Source of the DNA: Sulfurimonas sp.
Lineage (GTDB): Bacteria > Campylobacterota > Campylobacteria > Campylobacterales > Sulfurimonadaceae
NCBI GenBank assembly: GCA_015487435.1
Contig: WFPU01000168.1
Location: 1-20,613, forward strand
Length of the DNA: 20,613 nt
Reading direction: 5' to 3'
Both the position numbers and the translations under genes were made by a program. Positions 6,745-15,095 of this stretch are shown here, in pieces. Positions within the stretch are counted from its first letter, which is position 1, and each line of letters starts with the position of its first letter. The notes beneath the pieces were generated by a model. It did not search any database and was not told the origin of the DNA. It worked only from the letters and a program-made list of their open reading frames with translations.

Positions 6745-7827
6745 ATGCAGACATTAGATGATTGTAGAGCGGCAATAGATAAAATAGATGATGAATTATT
6801 AGATCTTTTAAATAAGAGGATGAACATTGTTGAGAGAGTTGGTGAAATAAAGAGTGATGATGGTGGGGCTATATACAGACCCGAGAGAGAAAAAGATATT
6901 ATTGCTCGATTGACAGAGCTTAGCGCTAAAAATAATGGACTTTTAAATGATAAAGCTATTGAAGCTATATTCTTAGAAATTTTTGCAGTTTCTCGTAATT
7001 TAGAACTTCCAGAGAGAATCGTATATCTTGGACCTGAGGGTACTTTTACTCATCAAGCAGCCGAGAGTCGTTTTGGTGCTATGAGTGATTATCTATCAGT
7101 GGGTTCCATCCACTCTGTATTTAAAACACTTGAGGCTGGTCGTGCTAAGTTTGGGGTTGTCCCAATTGAAAATTCTAAAGATGGAATTGTTGGCGAGACT
7201 CTTGATTTACTTTCAAAAAGTCCCATGAAAATAGTAGCCGAATTATATATGCCCATACATGCAGCATTTGCTACAAAAGCTACAAAACTTGAAGATATAA
7301 ACAAGATATATTCAAAAGATAAAGGTTTTGGTCAGTGTAGAGAGTTTTTACAAGAACACGGCCTTATAAATATTGAACAAATTCCAGTAGAATCAACAGC
7401 AAAAGCGGCAATTCTTGCAGCTGAAGATTCTAATGCAGCGGCGATATGCTCACACATCGCCGCAAAACTTTATGCACTACCAACTATGTTTGAAAATATA
7501 GAAGATGAACATGACAGTTCTACCCGTTTTATAATTTTAAGTGATTTTAAAAATGCTCAGAGTGAACATGATAAAACATCAATTTTGGTAAAATTAGATG
7601 ATGCTCAAAAACCTGGTTCTTTAGTTCATTTTTTACAAGATTTTGATAATGAAAATATAAATTTATCTAAGATAGAATCTCGTCCTTCAAAAGATAAAAA
7701 TGGTTTTGGATATTGGTTTTATATAGATTTTTATGGGCATATTGACGATGCAGCAATTCAAAGAGTTTTAGCAAAACATGATGGTGAAGTGACATGGCTT
7801 GGAAGTTATGTAAAGGGTGAAGTTTGA
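6745..7827 (+). CDS. pheA: Bifunctional chorismate mutase / prephenate dehydratase
   Basis: This 360-residue fused enzyme turns chorismate into prephenate and then phenylpyruvate in phenylalanine synthesis. An N-terminal AroQ-type chorismate mutase (about 1-86) keeps the Arg/Lys residues of the helical active site (CRAAID, LNKRM, YRPERE). The prephenate dehydratase domain (about 91-270) shows YLGPEGTFTH, VPIENSKDG and the SSTRF catalytic threonine motif. The C-terminal ACT domain (about 277-360) has the PGSLVHFL and ESRPS motifs associated with phenylalanine feedback binding. Start 6745 is preferred to 6733 (four residues longer) because of the GGGAG position. The gene overlaps hisC by four bases. 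The phenylpyruvate product can be aminated by the neighbouring aminotransferase. Confidence 0.93.
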   Translation: MQTLDDCRAAIDKIDDELLDLLNKRMNIVERVGEIKSDDGGAIYRPEREKDIIARLTELSAKNNGLLNDKAIEAIFLEIFAVSRNLELPERIVYLGPEGTFTHQAAESRFGAMSDYLSVGSIHSVFKTLEAGRAKFGVVPIENSKDGIVGETLDLLSKSPMKIVAELYMPIHAAFATKATKLEDINKIYSKDKGFGQCREFLQEHGLINIEQIPVESTAKAAILAAEDSNAAAICSHIAAKLYALPTMFENIEDEHDSSTRFIILSDFKNAQSEHDKTSILVKLDDAQKPGSLVHFLQDFDNENINLSKIESRPSKDKNGFGYWFYIDFYGHIDDAAIQRVLAKHDGEVTWLGSYVKGEV

Positions 7828-8918
7828 AATTTAACAAAAATTTAGAAGATATAAAAATATATGAAGCTGGCAAACCAATAGAGTTAGTAGTTCGTGAATT
7901 TGGCATTAAGCCACAAGATATTATAAAATTAGCATCAAACGAAAATCCACTTGGATGCTCAAGTAAGGTGCAAGATGGTGTAGCTAAAATTATTTCAAAG
8001 ATGTCAATGTACCCAGATGACAGTATGATAAAGTTAAAAGATGCACTTTGTAGTCGTTTTGATATAGAGCATAAAAATTTAATTATTGGTGCTGGAAGTG
8101 ATCAAATCATAGAGTTTTTAATCCATGCCAAATCTAATTCAAATTCAAAGATATTAATAAATAGTATAACTTTTGCAATGTATGAAATTTATGCTAAACA
8201 TGTGGGTGCTCAGATTATTAGAACCTCTTCACAAGAGCATAACTTAGATGAATTTTACGAGTTATATAAACAAGAAAAACCATCTATAATATTTTTGTGT
8301 ACACCAAATAATCCAACAGGAGATGCAATAGATACAGCTTCATTAATGAAATTTATATCTAAGATAGATGATGATACTTTAGTGGTAGTAGATGGTGCTT
8401 ATATGGAGTATGCAATTGCCAAAGATAAGAGCCGGTCATTAGAGCCAAAGGATCTAATAAAAAAGTTTAATAATGTAATTTATTTAGGTACATTTTCAAA
8501 AGCTTTTGGACTTGGTGGTATGCGTGTAGGTTATGGGATAGCAAATGAAACAATCATAAAAGAGCTAACTAAACTTCGCCCACCATTTAATATAACTACA
8601 CTCTCTTTAGAAGCTGCAAGTATCGCTATTGAAGATGATGAATTTGTTAAAAAAAGCATAAAACTCAATTTTGATGAGATGAAACGTTATGAGAGTTTTG
8701 CAAAAGAGCAAAAAGTAGATATAATTAACAGCTATACAAATTTTGTGACTTTATGCTTTAATAATACTCAAAATTCAACACAAATATCTAATAATCTTTT
8801 AAAAAAAGGGATGATTGTTAGAGATTTAAGTGGTTATGGGATGAACGCAATTAGAGTGACGGTGGGTTTGAGTGAGCAAAATGATAAGTTTTTTGAACTT
8901 ATATCAGAGTATTTGTAA
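7824..8918 (+). CDS. hisC: Histidinol-phosphate aminotransferase
   Basis: This 364-residue fold-I PLP aminotransferase makes L-histidinol phosphate in histidine synthesis. Visible residues are the N-terminal LASNENPLG motif, CTPNNPTG (159-166), D190 and Y193 that contact PLP, the Schiff-base K226 in GTFSKAFGLGG, and the phosphate-binding Arg in GMRVGYG. It begins with TTG (7824) overlapping the pheA stop in the pattern TTGA, with AGGG (7814-7817) six bases upstream. Related HisC enzymes also accept aromatic keto acids. Directly behind pheA it may supply the final step to phenylalanine (inference). The order matches Cj0316-Cj0317. Confidence 0.92.
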   Translation: MKFNKNLEDIKIYEAGKPIELVVREFGIKPQDIIKLASNENPLGCSSKVQDGVAKIISKMSMYPDDSMIKLKDALCSRFDIEHKNLIIGAGSDQIIEFLIHAKSNSNSKILINSITFAMYEIYAKHVGAQIIRTSSQEHNLDEFYELYKQEKPSIIFLCTPNNPTGDAIDTASLMKFISKIDDDTLVVVDGAYMEYAIAKDKSRSLEPKDLIKKFNNVIYLGTFSKAFGLGGMRVGYGIANETIIKELTKLRPPFNITTLSLEAASIAIEDDEFVKKSIKLNFDEMKRYESFAKEQKVDIINSYTNFVTLCFNNTQNSTQISNNLLKKGMIVRDLSGYGMNAIRVTVGLSEQNDKFFELISEYL

Positions 8919-8936
8919 TTAATAAACGGGAATTAA

Positions 8937-10661
8937 ATGGACTTTAATGCACTCTTTTCACAACTTGTAGTTTTATATGCAAAACTTACTAAAAAACAAC
9001 GTTTAATTATCGCTGGTGCCATAATTGGGATTATTGCATTTTTAGTTTTTTTAGTAGTATTTACATCTAAAGATAGTTCACAAGATAGATATGAAGTATT
9101 GTTTAATTCACTAAGTTCTTCTGATGCTGCAAAAATTATAGAAAAATTAGAAAAAGACAATGTACCATATAAATTAGAAGATAAGAATATTATTAAAGTT
9201 CCAAGAAGTGTAGTTTATAAAGAGAGAATCTCTATTGCATCACTTGGAATTCCAAAAGATGGAGATGGTGTTGGTTATGAACTTTTTGATACTCAAGAGT
9301 TTGGGGCTACATCATTTGATCAAGATATAAAATATTTAAGAGCTATAGAGGGTGAACTCTCAAGAACTATTTCAGCATTAAAACCTGTTGAAAGTGCTAG
9401 TGTCTCTTTAGCATTTCCAAAAGATACCCTTTTTATTCAAAAAGAGGTAGATACAACAGCTTCAGTTATGATAAATTTGGTTGAGAGTCAAACTCTCTCT
9501 TTTAAACAAGTTAGAGGAATTAAAAATTTAATCTCAGCAGCAGTTCCAAAATTAAGATCAGAAAATGTAATGTTGATTGATAGTGAGGGTGAGACTTTAG
9601 GTGATGAAGAAGAGGGCACTCAAATGAGTGAACTTTCAGTAATTCAACAAAAGTTTAAAAATAAAGAAGAGAAGAAAAAGCAGAAAAAAATTATAGAGGT
9701 AGTTTCACCATTTGTAGGTGGTTCTAAAAAGGTTGTAGCACAAGTTACAATTGAGTTTGATTTTAGTATTCAAAATTCAACTTCTGAAACATATGATCCA
9801 GAAAATGTAGTTAGAAGTGAACAGGTTAGTGAAGAAAAAAGGGAAGGAATCTCTCCAGATGTAATTGGCGGAGTCCCTGGTACTGTTAGTAATATTGGAC
9901 CAGTTCAAGGTTTAAAAAGTAATAAAACAATAGATAAGTATGAAAAAAATACTGGTACTACAAATTATGAAATTGGAAAAACTGTATCGACTACAAAAAG
10001 TCAATTTGCAAGAGTGACACGCATATCTGCTGCTGTAATTGTCGATGGTAAATATAAATATATTTTAGATGAAAATGGTGAACCTACAGATCAACTTGAG
10101 TATACAGCTTTATCTCAAAGTGACTTAGATGCTCTTACCTCTCTAGTAAGTCGCTCTATCGGAATTAATGAAGAAAGAGGGGATGTTTTAAGTGTAAAAA
10201 ATTTACAATTTAAAAGAGAAAAAGACTTAATTGAGGAGAGTGGTATTACACGCTTTAATGCATTTTCTCAAACATACTTAGCCCCATTATCAGGTTTATT
10301 TAAATACTTATTTGTAATTATATTATTATTTATTCTTTATAAAAAAGTTATCTCACCATTTGCTGAGCGAATGTTAGAGGTTACAAAAATTGATGAAGAG
10401 ATTGAAAAGCCTGAACTTTCAATTGAAGATGATGAAGAGGAAGATTTAGTAGAAAAAGTTCAACAAATGCGTAAAAAGGTTGAAGAACAACTCGGTGTTG
10501 GCGAAAACTTTAATGAAGATGAACTTAAATATGATGTACTTCTTGAGAAAGTTAGAATCATGGCTGAAGAGAATCCAGAAGCGATATCTTCAATTCTTGA
10601 AACATTACTTTCAGAAGATGCTTTATCGATGGATGGAAAAGATTTAAAGGCTAAAAGATGA
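8937..10661 (+). CDS. fliF: Flagellar MS-ring protein FliF
   Basis: This 574-residue inner-membrane protein forms the MS ring on which the flagellar rotor and export apparatus are built. Membrane segments lie at about 22-42 and 450-468, flanking the periplasmic ring-building motifs (YscJ-like domain with IKYLRAIEGELSRTI and VVPRSV-like region at about 85-95). The middle contains a low-complexity basic stretch (KEEKKKQKK), typical of the beta-collar insert region. The cytoplasmic tail (about 469-574) is acidic and should bind FliG. GGGA lies about five bases before the ATG. The last four bases overlap fliG (ATGA), so ring and rotor components are translationally coupled. Length is normal. Confidence 0.95.
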   Translation: MDFNALFSQLVVLYAKLTKKQRLIIAGAIIGIIAFLVFLVVFTSKDSSQDRYEVLFNSLSSSDAAKIIEKLEKDNVPYKLEDKNIIKVPRSVVYKERISIASLGIPKDGDGVGYELFDTQEFGATSFDQDIKYLRAIEGELSRTISALKPVESASVSLAFPKDTLFIQKEVDTTASVMINLVESQTLSFKQVRGIKNLISAAVPKLRSENVMLIDSEGETLGDEEEGTQMSELSVIQQKFKNKEEKKKQKKIIEVVSPFVGGSKKVVAQVTIEFDFSIQNSTSETYDPENVVRSEQVSEEKREGISPDVIGGVPGTVSNIGPVQGLKSNKTIDKYEKNTGTTNYEIGKTVSTTKSQFARVTRISAAVIVDGKYKYILDENGEPTDQLEYTALSQSDLDALTSLVSRSIGINEERGDVLSVKNLQFKREKDLIEESGITRFNAFSQTYLAPLSGLFKYLFVIILLFILYKKVISPFAERMLEVTKIDEEIEKPELSIEDDEEEDLVEKVQQMRKKVEEQLGVGENFNEDELKYDVLLEKVRIMAEENPEAISSILETLLSEDALSMDGKDLKAKR

Positions 10662-11683
10662 ATCTAAATACAACACAACAGGCTACTTTTGATGAGATGA
10701 GCATGGCTGAGAAAATTTCGATTTTACTTTTGCAACTCGGAGAGGAAGTGACTTCAACACTCTTTACTAGTATGTCCGTAGATGGAATTACAGAAGTTTC
10801 TAAATATATAGCGAATGATAAAACGATTGATAAAGCTATTGCATCTGCTGTTTTAGAAGAGTTTTATGCAATATTTCAATCTGGACAATATATTACATCT
10901 GGTGGTATGGAGTATGCAAGAGAACTTCTTTATAGAACTCTAGGTACAGAAGAAGCTAAAAGGGTACTAGAAAAACTTTCAAAATCTATGCAAGAATCTC
11001 AAAACTTTGCATATCTTAGTAATATTAAGCCTCAACAACTTTCTGACTTTATTGTGAATGAGCATCCACAAACTATTTCACTTATATTGGCACATATGGA
11101 TGCTACAGAGGCTGCTGATACAATTAGTTTTTTCCCTGATGATTTAAGAAGTGAAGTAGCGATGCGTATGGCGAAGCTTGGAGATATCTCTCCATCAGTT
11201 ATCAAACGTGTATCTGCTGTATTAGAGTCAAAACTAGAATCTCTTGCTTCATACAAAGTTGAAGTTGGTGGACCTCGTGCTGTTGCTGATATCTTTAACC
11301 GTTTAGGTACAAAAAGTTCTAAAGCTACTCTTTCTCAGATTGAGCAACAAGATGAAGAACTTGCAACTATGATTAAAGAGATGATGTTTACATTTGAAGA
11401 TATATCAACACTAGATAAAAATGCAATTACAGAGATACTTAAAGCTGTTGATAAGAAAGAGCTTATGTTAGCACTTAAATCAGCTCCACAAGAGCTTAAA
11501 GATAAATTTATGGGTGCTATGAGTGAGCGTGCTCAAGAAGCATTTGATGAAGAGATGCAATTTATGGGTGCTGTTAAGATGAAAGATGTTGAGGGAGCTC
11601 AAAGAAAAATTGTTGAAGTTGTTAACTCTCTTGCAGAATCTGGAACTATTCAAATGGGTTCAACTGAAGAGATGGTGGATTAG
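10658..11683 (+). CDS. fliG: Flagellar motor switch protein FliG
   Basis: This 341-residue cytoplasmic C-ring protein transmits stator torque to the MS ring. It has the N-terminal FliF-binding domain (about 1-110), a middle domain with the EHPQ motif (135-138), the MFTF hinge (243-246, usually MFVF), and the C-terminal torque domain. The charged torque residues known from E. coli align as K274, R291, E298, E299 and K307, which keeps every charge but replaces the two Asp with Glu and the last Arg with Lys. The usual GPVR turn reads GAVK. AAGG (10647-10650) precedes the ATG, which overlaps the fliF stop. Confidence 0.95.
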   Translation: MNLNTTQQATFDEMSMAEKISILLLQLGEEVTSTLFTSMSVDGITEVSKYIANDKTIDKAIASAVLEEFYAIFQSGQYITSGGMEYARELLYRTLGTEEAKRVLEKLSKSMQESQNFAYLSNIKPQQLSDFIVNEHPQTISLILAHMDATEAADTISFFPDDLRSEVAMRMAKLGDISPSVIKRVSAVLESKLESLASYKVEVGGPRAVADIFNRLGTKSSKATLSQIEQQDEELATMIKEMMFTFEDISTLDKNAITEILKAVDKKELMLALKSAPQELKDKFMGAMSERAQEAFDEEMQFMGAVKMKDVEGAQRKIVEVVNSLAESGTIQMGSTEEMVD

Positions 11684-11686
11684 ACT

Positions 11687-12475
11687 TTGGCTAAGGTTAT
11701 ATCTGCGGATCAATTAAAAAATCATACATTGGAGAAGTACAACTTCAAAGTAATTGCACTAGGTGCAAAAAATCAACTAAAAGAAGAAAAAAAACAAAAT
11801 ACTGATGAAACATCTTTTCCCCAACTAATAGTCGGTGATAGTGATGTTGATTCAAGTTCATTAACCCCTAGCTCTAAAGATTCACTGATTGAATCATTAC
11901 TTAAAAAAACTGATGAGATGAGCTCAAATTTTATTAAATTACAAATGAAATTAGAATCCATGACAGATGAGCATAAGTTAGAATTGCAAAAAATTAAAGA
12001 TGAGTCTTTTGCAGAGGGTATTGAAGCTGGAATTTTAAAAGCTAAAGAGGATGAGGATAAAAACTATAAAGATGGGCAAAACCAATTTTCAAAATCTATC
12101 TCTACTCTTGAGTCGAGTGCAGCCCAATTTAAAATGGCATTAGAGGAGATTAAAAATAATTTAATTGAAGCAGCTTTAGATATTTCAAAAGAAGTAATAG
12201 GCATAGAGCTTAGTGAAAACTCAGCTGAAGTTGCGAAATTGCTTTCAAATGAACTTATAAAAGAGTTACAAAATGCGTCTAAAATAACACTAAAAGTAAA
12301 CTCAAAAGATCATGGAGAGGTCTCTAAAAGTGTAGGCTCTTTAGAGCATGTTGAAATTATATCTGATGATGCTGTAAGTCCAGGTGGTGTTATAGTATTA
12401 AGTGATGCCGGCAATATAGATGCCCAAATTTCAAAAAGATTTGAAAATGTAAAAAATGCAGCTTTAAGTGAGTAA
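11687..12475 (+). CDS. fliH: Flagellar assembly protein FliH
   Basis: This 262-residue cytoplasmic protein binds the export ATPase FliI and the C ring, controlling delivery of flagellar export substrates. The N-terminal half is polar and variable. A helical AxxxG-type stretch (FAEGIEAG, 108-115) and a long coiled-coil region (about 65-165) precede the conserved C-terminal domain (about 160-262), which resembles the V-ATPase peripheral stalk subunit E. The start is a TTG at 11687, three bases after the fliG stop, with GGTGGA (11674-11679) seven bases upstream. fliI does not follow here; dxs does, as in C. jejuni Cj0320-Cj0321. The assignment leans on position as well as sequence because FliH is poorly conserved. 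Confidence 0.88.
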   Translation: MAKVISADQLKNHTLEKYNFKVIALGAKNQLKEEKKQNTDETSFPQLIVGDSDVDSSSLTPSSKDSLIESLLKKTDEMSSNFIKLQMKLESMTDEHKLELQKIKDESFAEGIEAGILKAKEDEDKNYKDGQNQFSKSISTLESSAAQFKMALEEIKNNLIEAALDISKEVIGIELSENSAEVAKLLSNELIKELQNASKITLKVNSKDHGEVSKSVGSLEHVEIISDDAVSPGGVIVLSDAGNIDAQISKRFENVKNAALSE

Positions 12476-12481
12476 ATGTAG

Positions 12482-14305
12482 ATGAACATAAAAGAGTTAA
12501 GCACAACTGAATTAGAATCCCTTTGTGATAGTATTAGAGAAAGAATTTTAGATGTTGTAAGTAAAAATGGTGGGCATTTAAGCTCAACACTTGGCGCTAC
12601 TGAGCTTATTGTAGCTATGCATAAAGTATTTAATTCAAAAAAAGATCCATTTATTTTTGATGTATCACATCAAGCATATGCTCATAAATTATTGACTGAC
12701 AGGTGGAATAAATTTTCAACACTTCGTCAGTTTGATGGGATATGCGGATATACAAAACCTTCAGAGAGTGAAGATGATTATTTTGTGGCTGGACATAGTT
12801 CAACTTCTATATCTTTAGGTGTTGGAGCTGCTAAAGCGATAGCTTTAAAAGGTGAACAAAACTCACGAGTACCTGTTGTTATGATTGGTGATGGTTCAAT
12901 GACTGCTGGTATGGTTTATGAAGCATTAAATGAATTAGGTGATAGAAAATATCCAATGGTGATTATACTTAATGATAATGAGATGAGTATAGCAAAACCA
13001 ATTGGAGCACTTAGTAGGATGTTAAGTTCAGCAATGGCATCTCCTTTTTATCAAAGTTTTAGGAAACAAACAGAAAATTTTGTTGAAAATTTTGGAGAGG
13101 GTGCTAAATATATTGCAAGAAGAATGGAAGAATCTTTAAAATTAATTACTCCGGGAATTTTATTTGAAGAGATGGGAATTGATTATATTGGACCAATTGA
13201 TGGACATAATATAGATTCTTTAGTAGAAATTTTGCAAAAAGCAAAAGCGCTAAAAAAACCTGTAATAGTTCATTGCCAAACTTTAAAAGGTAAGGGTTAT
13301 GAGATCGCTGAGGGTAAAGAGGAGAAATGGCATGGTGTAGGTCCATTTGACTTAAGTGATGGAAGTTCAGCTAAAAAAAGTACAAATAAAAGCGCAACTC
13401 AAATATATACAGAATCACTAATGCATCTTGCAAAAAAAAATAAAAAAATAGTTGGGGTTACTGCTGCAATGCCAAGTGGAACAGGACTTGATAAATTAAT
13501 GGAGGCTTTTCCTGATAGATTTTGGGATGTGGCAATTGCAGAACAACATGCTGTCACTTCAATGAGTGCACTTGCAAAAGAGGGATTTAAGCCATTTTGT
13601 ACAATTTATTCAACATTTTTACAACGTGGATTTGACCAAGTGATTCATGATACCTGCTTGATGGATTTACCGGTTGTTTTTGCACTTGATCGTGCTGGAA
13701 TTGTAGGTGAAGATGGAGAGACACACCAAGGTGTTTTTGATATATCTTTTTTAAGAGCTATACCAAATATAACTTTATTTGCACCAAGAGATGAAAAAAG
13801 TTTTCATCAAGCAATGGCATTTGCATCAGAGTACAAGCATCCTTGCTCATTAAGATATCCAAGAGGTTCTTTTATCCAAACAAATTTGCCTGATTCTACT
13901 ATATTTGAATTGGCCTCATCGCAATTACTTCGCTCTAATGATAGTGATATACTATTTATTGGCTATGGAAATGGTGTTGGACGAGCTTATGAAACAGCCA
14001 AACTAATGGATGAAGAAGTAAGTATTTTAGACTTGCGTTTTGTAAAACCATTAGATGAAGAGATGCTTAAAGAGATGGCTAAAAAACACAAAAAATGGTT
14101 CGTTTTTTCTGATAGTTCCAAAGCTGGTGGAGTTGGCTCTGCTATCTTAGAGTTTTTAGCTGATGAAAAAATAATAAATATTGAACTTGTTAGTTTTGAG
14201 TATGAAGATGAATTTATCACGCATGGTAATACTAAGCTAGTAGAGGAGTCATTGGGACTATTACCAGAACAGCTGGCTAAAAAAGTAGAGATTACTTTAA
14301 CATAA
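12482..14305 (+). CDS. dxs: 1-deoxy-D-xylulose-5-phosphate synthase
   Basis: This 607-residue thiamine-diphosphate enzyme condenses pyruvate and glyceraldehyde 3-phosphate, the first step of the MEP isoprenoid pathway. Visible residues include H32 (GGHLSS), H64 (DVSHQAY), the ThDP/Mg motif starting GDGSMTAG (136-143) and continuing to ILNDNEMSI, and catalytic E354 in AIAEQHAVTS. RAGIVGEDGETHQG marks the pyrimidine domain, and the C-terminal transketolase domain is complete. The ATG at 12482 follows an immediate ATG-TAG pair (12476-12481) just after the fliH stop. The Shine-Dalgarno is weak. An A9 tract (13432-13440) lies inside the coding region. The 3' end overlaps the converging pgeF by 14 bases. 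Confidence 0.95.
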   Translation: MNIKELSTTELESLCDSIRERILDVVSKNGGHLSSTLGATELIVAMHKVFNSKKDPFIFDVSHQAYAHKLLTDRWNKFSTLRQFDGICGYTKPSESEDDYFVAGHSSTSISLGVGAAKAIALKGEQNSRVPVVMIGDGSMTAGMVYEALNELGDRKYPMVIILNDNEMSIAKPIGALSRMLSSAMASPFYQSFRKQTENFVENFGEGAKYIARRMEESLKLITPGILFEEMGIDYIGPIDGHNIDSLVEILQKAKALKKPVIVHCQTLKGKGYEIAEGKEEKWHGVGPFDLSDGSSAKKSTNKSATQIYTESLMHLAKKNKKIVGVTAAMPSGTGLDKLMEAFPDRFWDVAIAEQHAVTSMSALAKEGFKPFCTIYSTFLQRGFDQVIHDTCLMDLPVVFALDRAGIVGEDGETHQGVFDISFLRAIPNITLFAPRDEKSFHQAMAFASEYKHPCSLRYPRGSFIQTNLPDSTIFELASSQLLRSNDSDILFIGYGNGVGRAYETAKLMDEEVSILDLRFVKPLDEEMLKEMAKKHKKWFVFSDSSKAGGVGSAILEFLADEKIINIELVSFEYEDEFITHGNTKLVEESLGLLPEQLAKKVEITLT

Positions 14306-15044
14306 TTATGCCAGCAAATCTGCCGGTGATAGAGTTACTTCTATAAGAAAAGTATTTATTAGTATTACAACAAGTACACTCATTGGATAGTTCAATATTT
14401 TTCTCATCGACCCCATGAGATATAAGCTGAGAATATAAAATCTTCCTAATATCCAAATAGTAACTATCATCTATTTTTTGTATGGCATATTCAATGTTAA
14501 GCTTTTTAGTCTCATCATAAATTTCACCACCAACCTCATAGCAACACTTCCCAATACTACTGCCTATAGATATTAAAATATTTTTAGCATCTGAGTTATA
14601 ATAATTTATAAAACAATCAATCACATTTTTAATAATATTTTTAAAAGCTCCCGCGCGTCCTGCATGAGCTACACCTATAACTTTTTTCTTATCATCATAA
14701 AAGAGTATTGGAGCACAATCTGCTACCATAACCATTAGAGGAGTATTTATTTTATCTGTAACTAGTGCGTCACAAGTTGGTGGATTCTCAAAGCTATCAT
14801 CTTCATCTACAATATGCACTATATCAGAGTGAACCTGTTTCATATATATGAGAGAATCTTTTTTGTATCTTAGTTTATTTGATAAGAGTGTGTGATTTGA
14901 TTCTACATTTTCAGCATCATCTTTTACATGAAAAGCTAGGTTTAGTGAATTGTAAGGTGTTTTACTTACTCCACCATCTTTATTTGTAAAAGCGTGAGTA
15001 AGTTTAGAGAATTTTTTTAATATATCACTTTGAAGTATTTTCAT
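14292..15044 (-). CDS. pgeF: Polyphenol oxidase / laccase-domain protein (PgeF, YfiH family)
   Basis: This 250-residue protein belongs to the DUF152/YfiH family. Members act as purine nucleoside phosphorylase/adenosine deaminase-type enzymes, and E. coli PgeF edits miscoupled peptidoglycan precursors. The metal/active-site triad is visible as H72 (KQVHS), C110 (VADCAP) and H127 (VAHAGRAG). The last motif is HAGWRG in most members, so the Trp is missing here. GGEIYDET and IGKCCYEVG match the C-terminal half. The start is preceded by a TATAAT only six bases away and no Shine-Dalgarno, suggesting a leaderless message. It lies 51 bases after the ankyrin gene and runs into dxs on the opposite strand. 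Confidence 0.88.
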   Translation of the reverse strand: MKILQSDILKKFSKLTHAFTNKDGGVSKTPYNSLNLAFHVKDDAENVESNHTLLSNKLRYKKDSLIYMKQVHSDIVHIVDEDDSFENPPTCDALVTDKINTPLMVMVADCAPILFYDDKKKVIGVAHAGRAGAFKNIIKNVIDCFINYYNSDAKNILISIGSSIGKCCYEVGGEIYDETKKLNIEYAIQKIDDSYYLDIRKILYSQLISHGVDEKNIELSNECTCCNTNKYFSYRSNSITGRFAGIIMLK

Positions 15045-15050
15045 AAAAAA

Positions 15051-15056
15051 ATTATA
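15051..15056 (-). promoter_or_regulatory. Putative -10 box of pgeF (leaderless)
   Basis: On the minus strand TATAAT occupies 15056-15051, followed by six T and then the pgeF ATG at 15044. Transcription would start on or next to the A of the ATG. A weak -35 (TTGCTA at 15081-15076) lies 19 bases upstream. No Shine-Dalgarno is present. Confidence 0.5.
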
Positions 15057-15095
15057 GCAAAATTTATATATCTAGTAGCAACATATGACTTTTTC

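Noticed and set aside
8919..8936. Flagellar sigma-54 promoter before fliF
   Set aside because: The gap is only 18 bases and contains no GG-N10-GC pattern. fliF is most likely expressed from upstream.
12476..14305. fliI expected after fliH
   Set aside because: The gene after fliH is clearly dxs (ThDP motifs, EQHA), as in the C. jejuni order, so no flagellar ATPase is missing through damage here.
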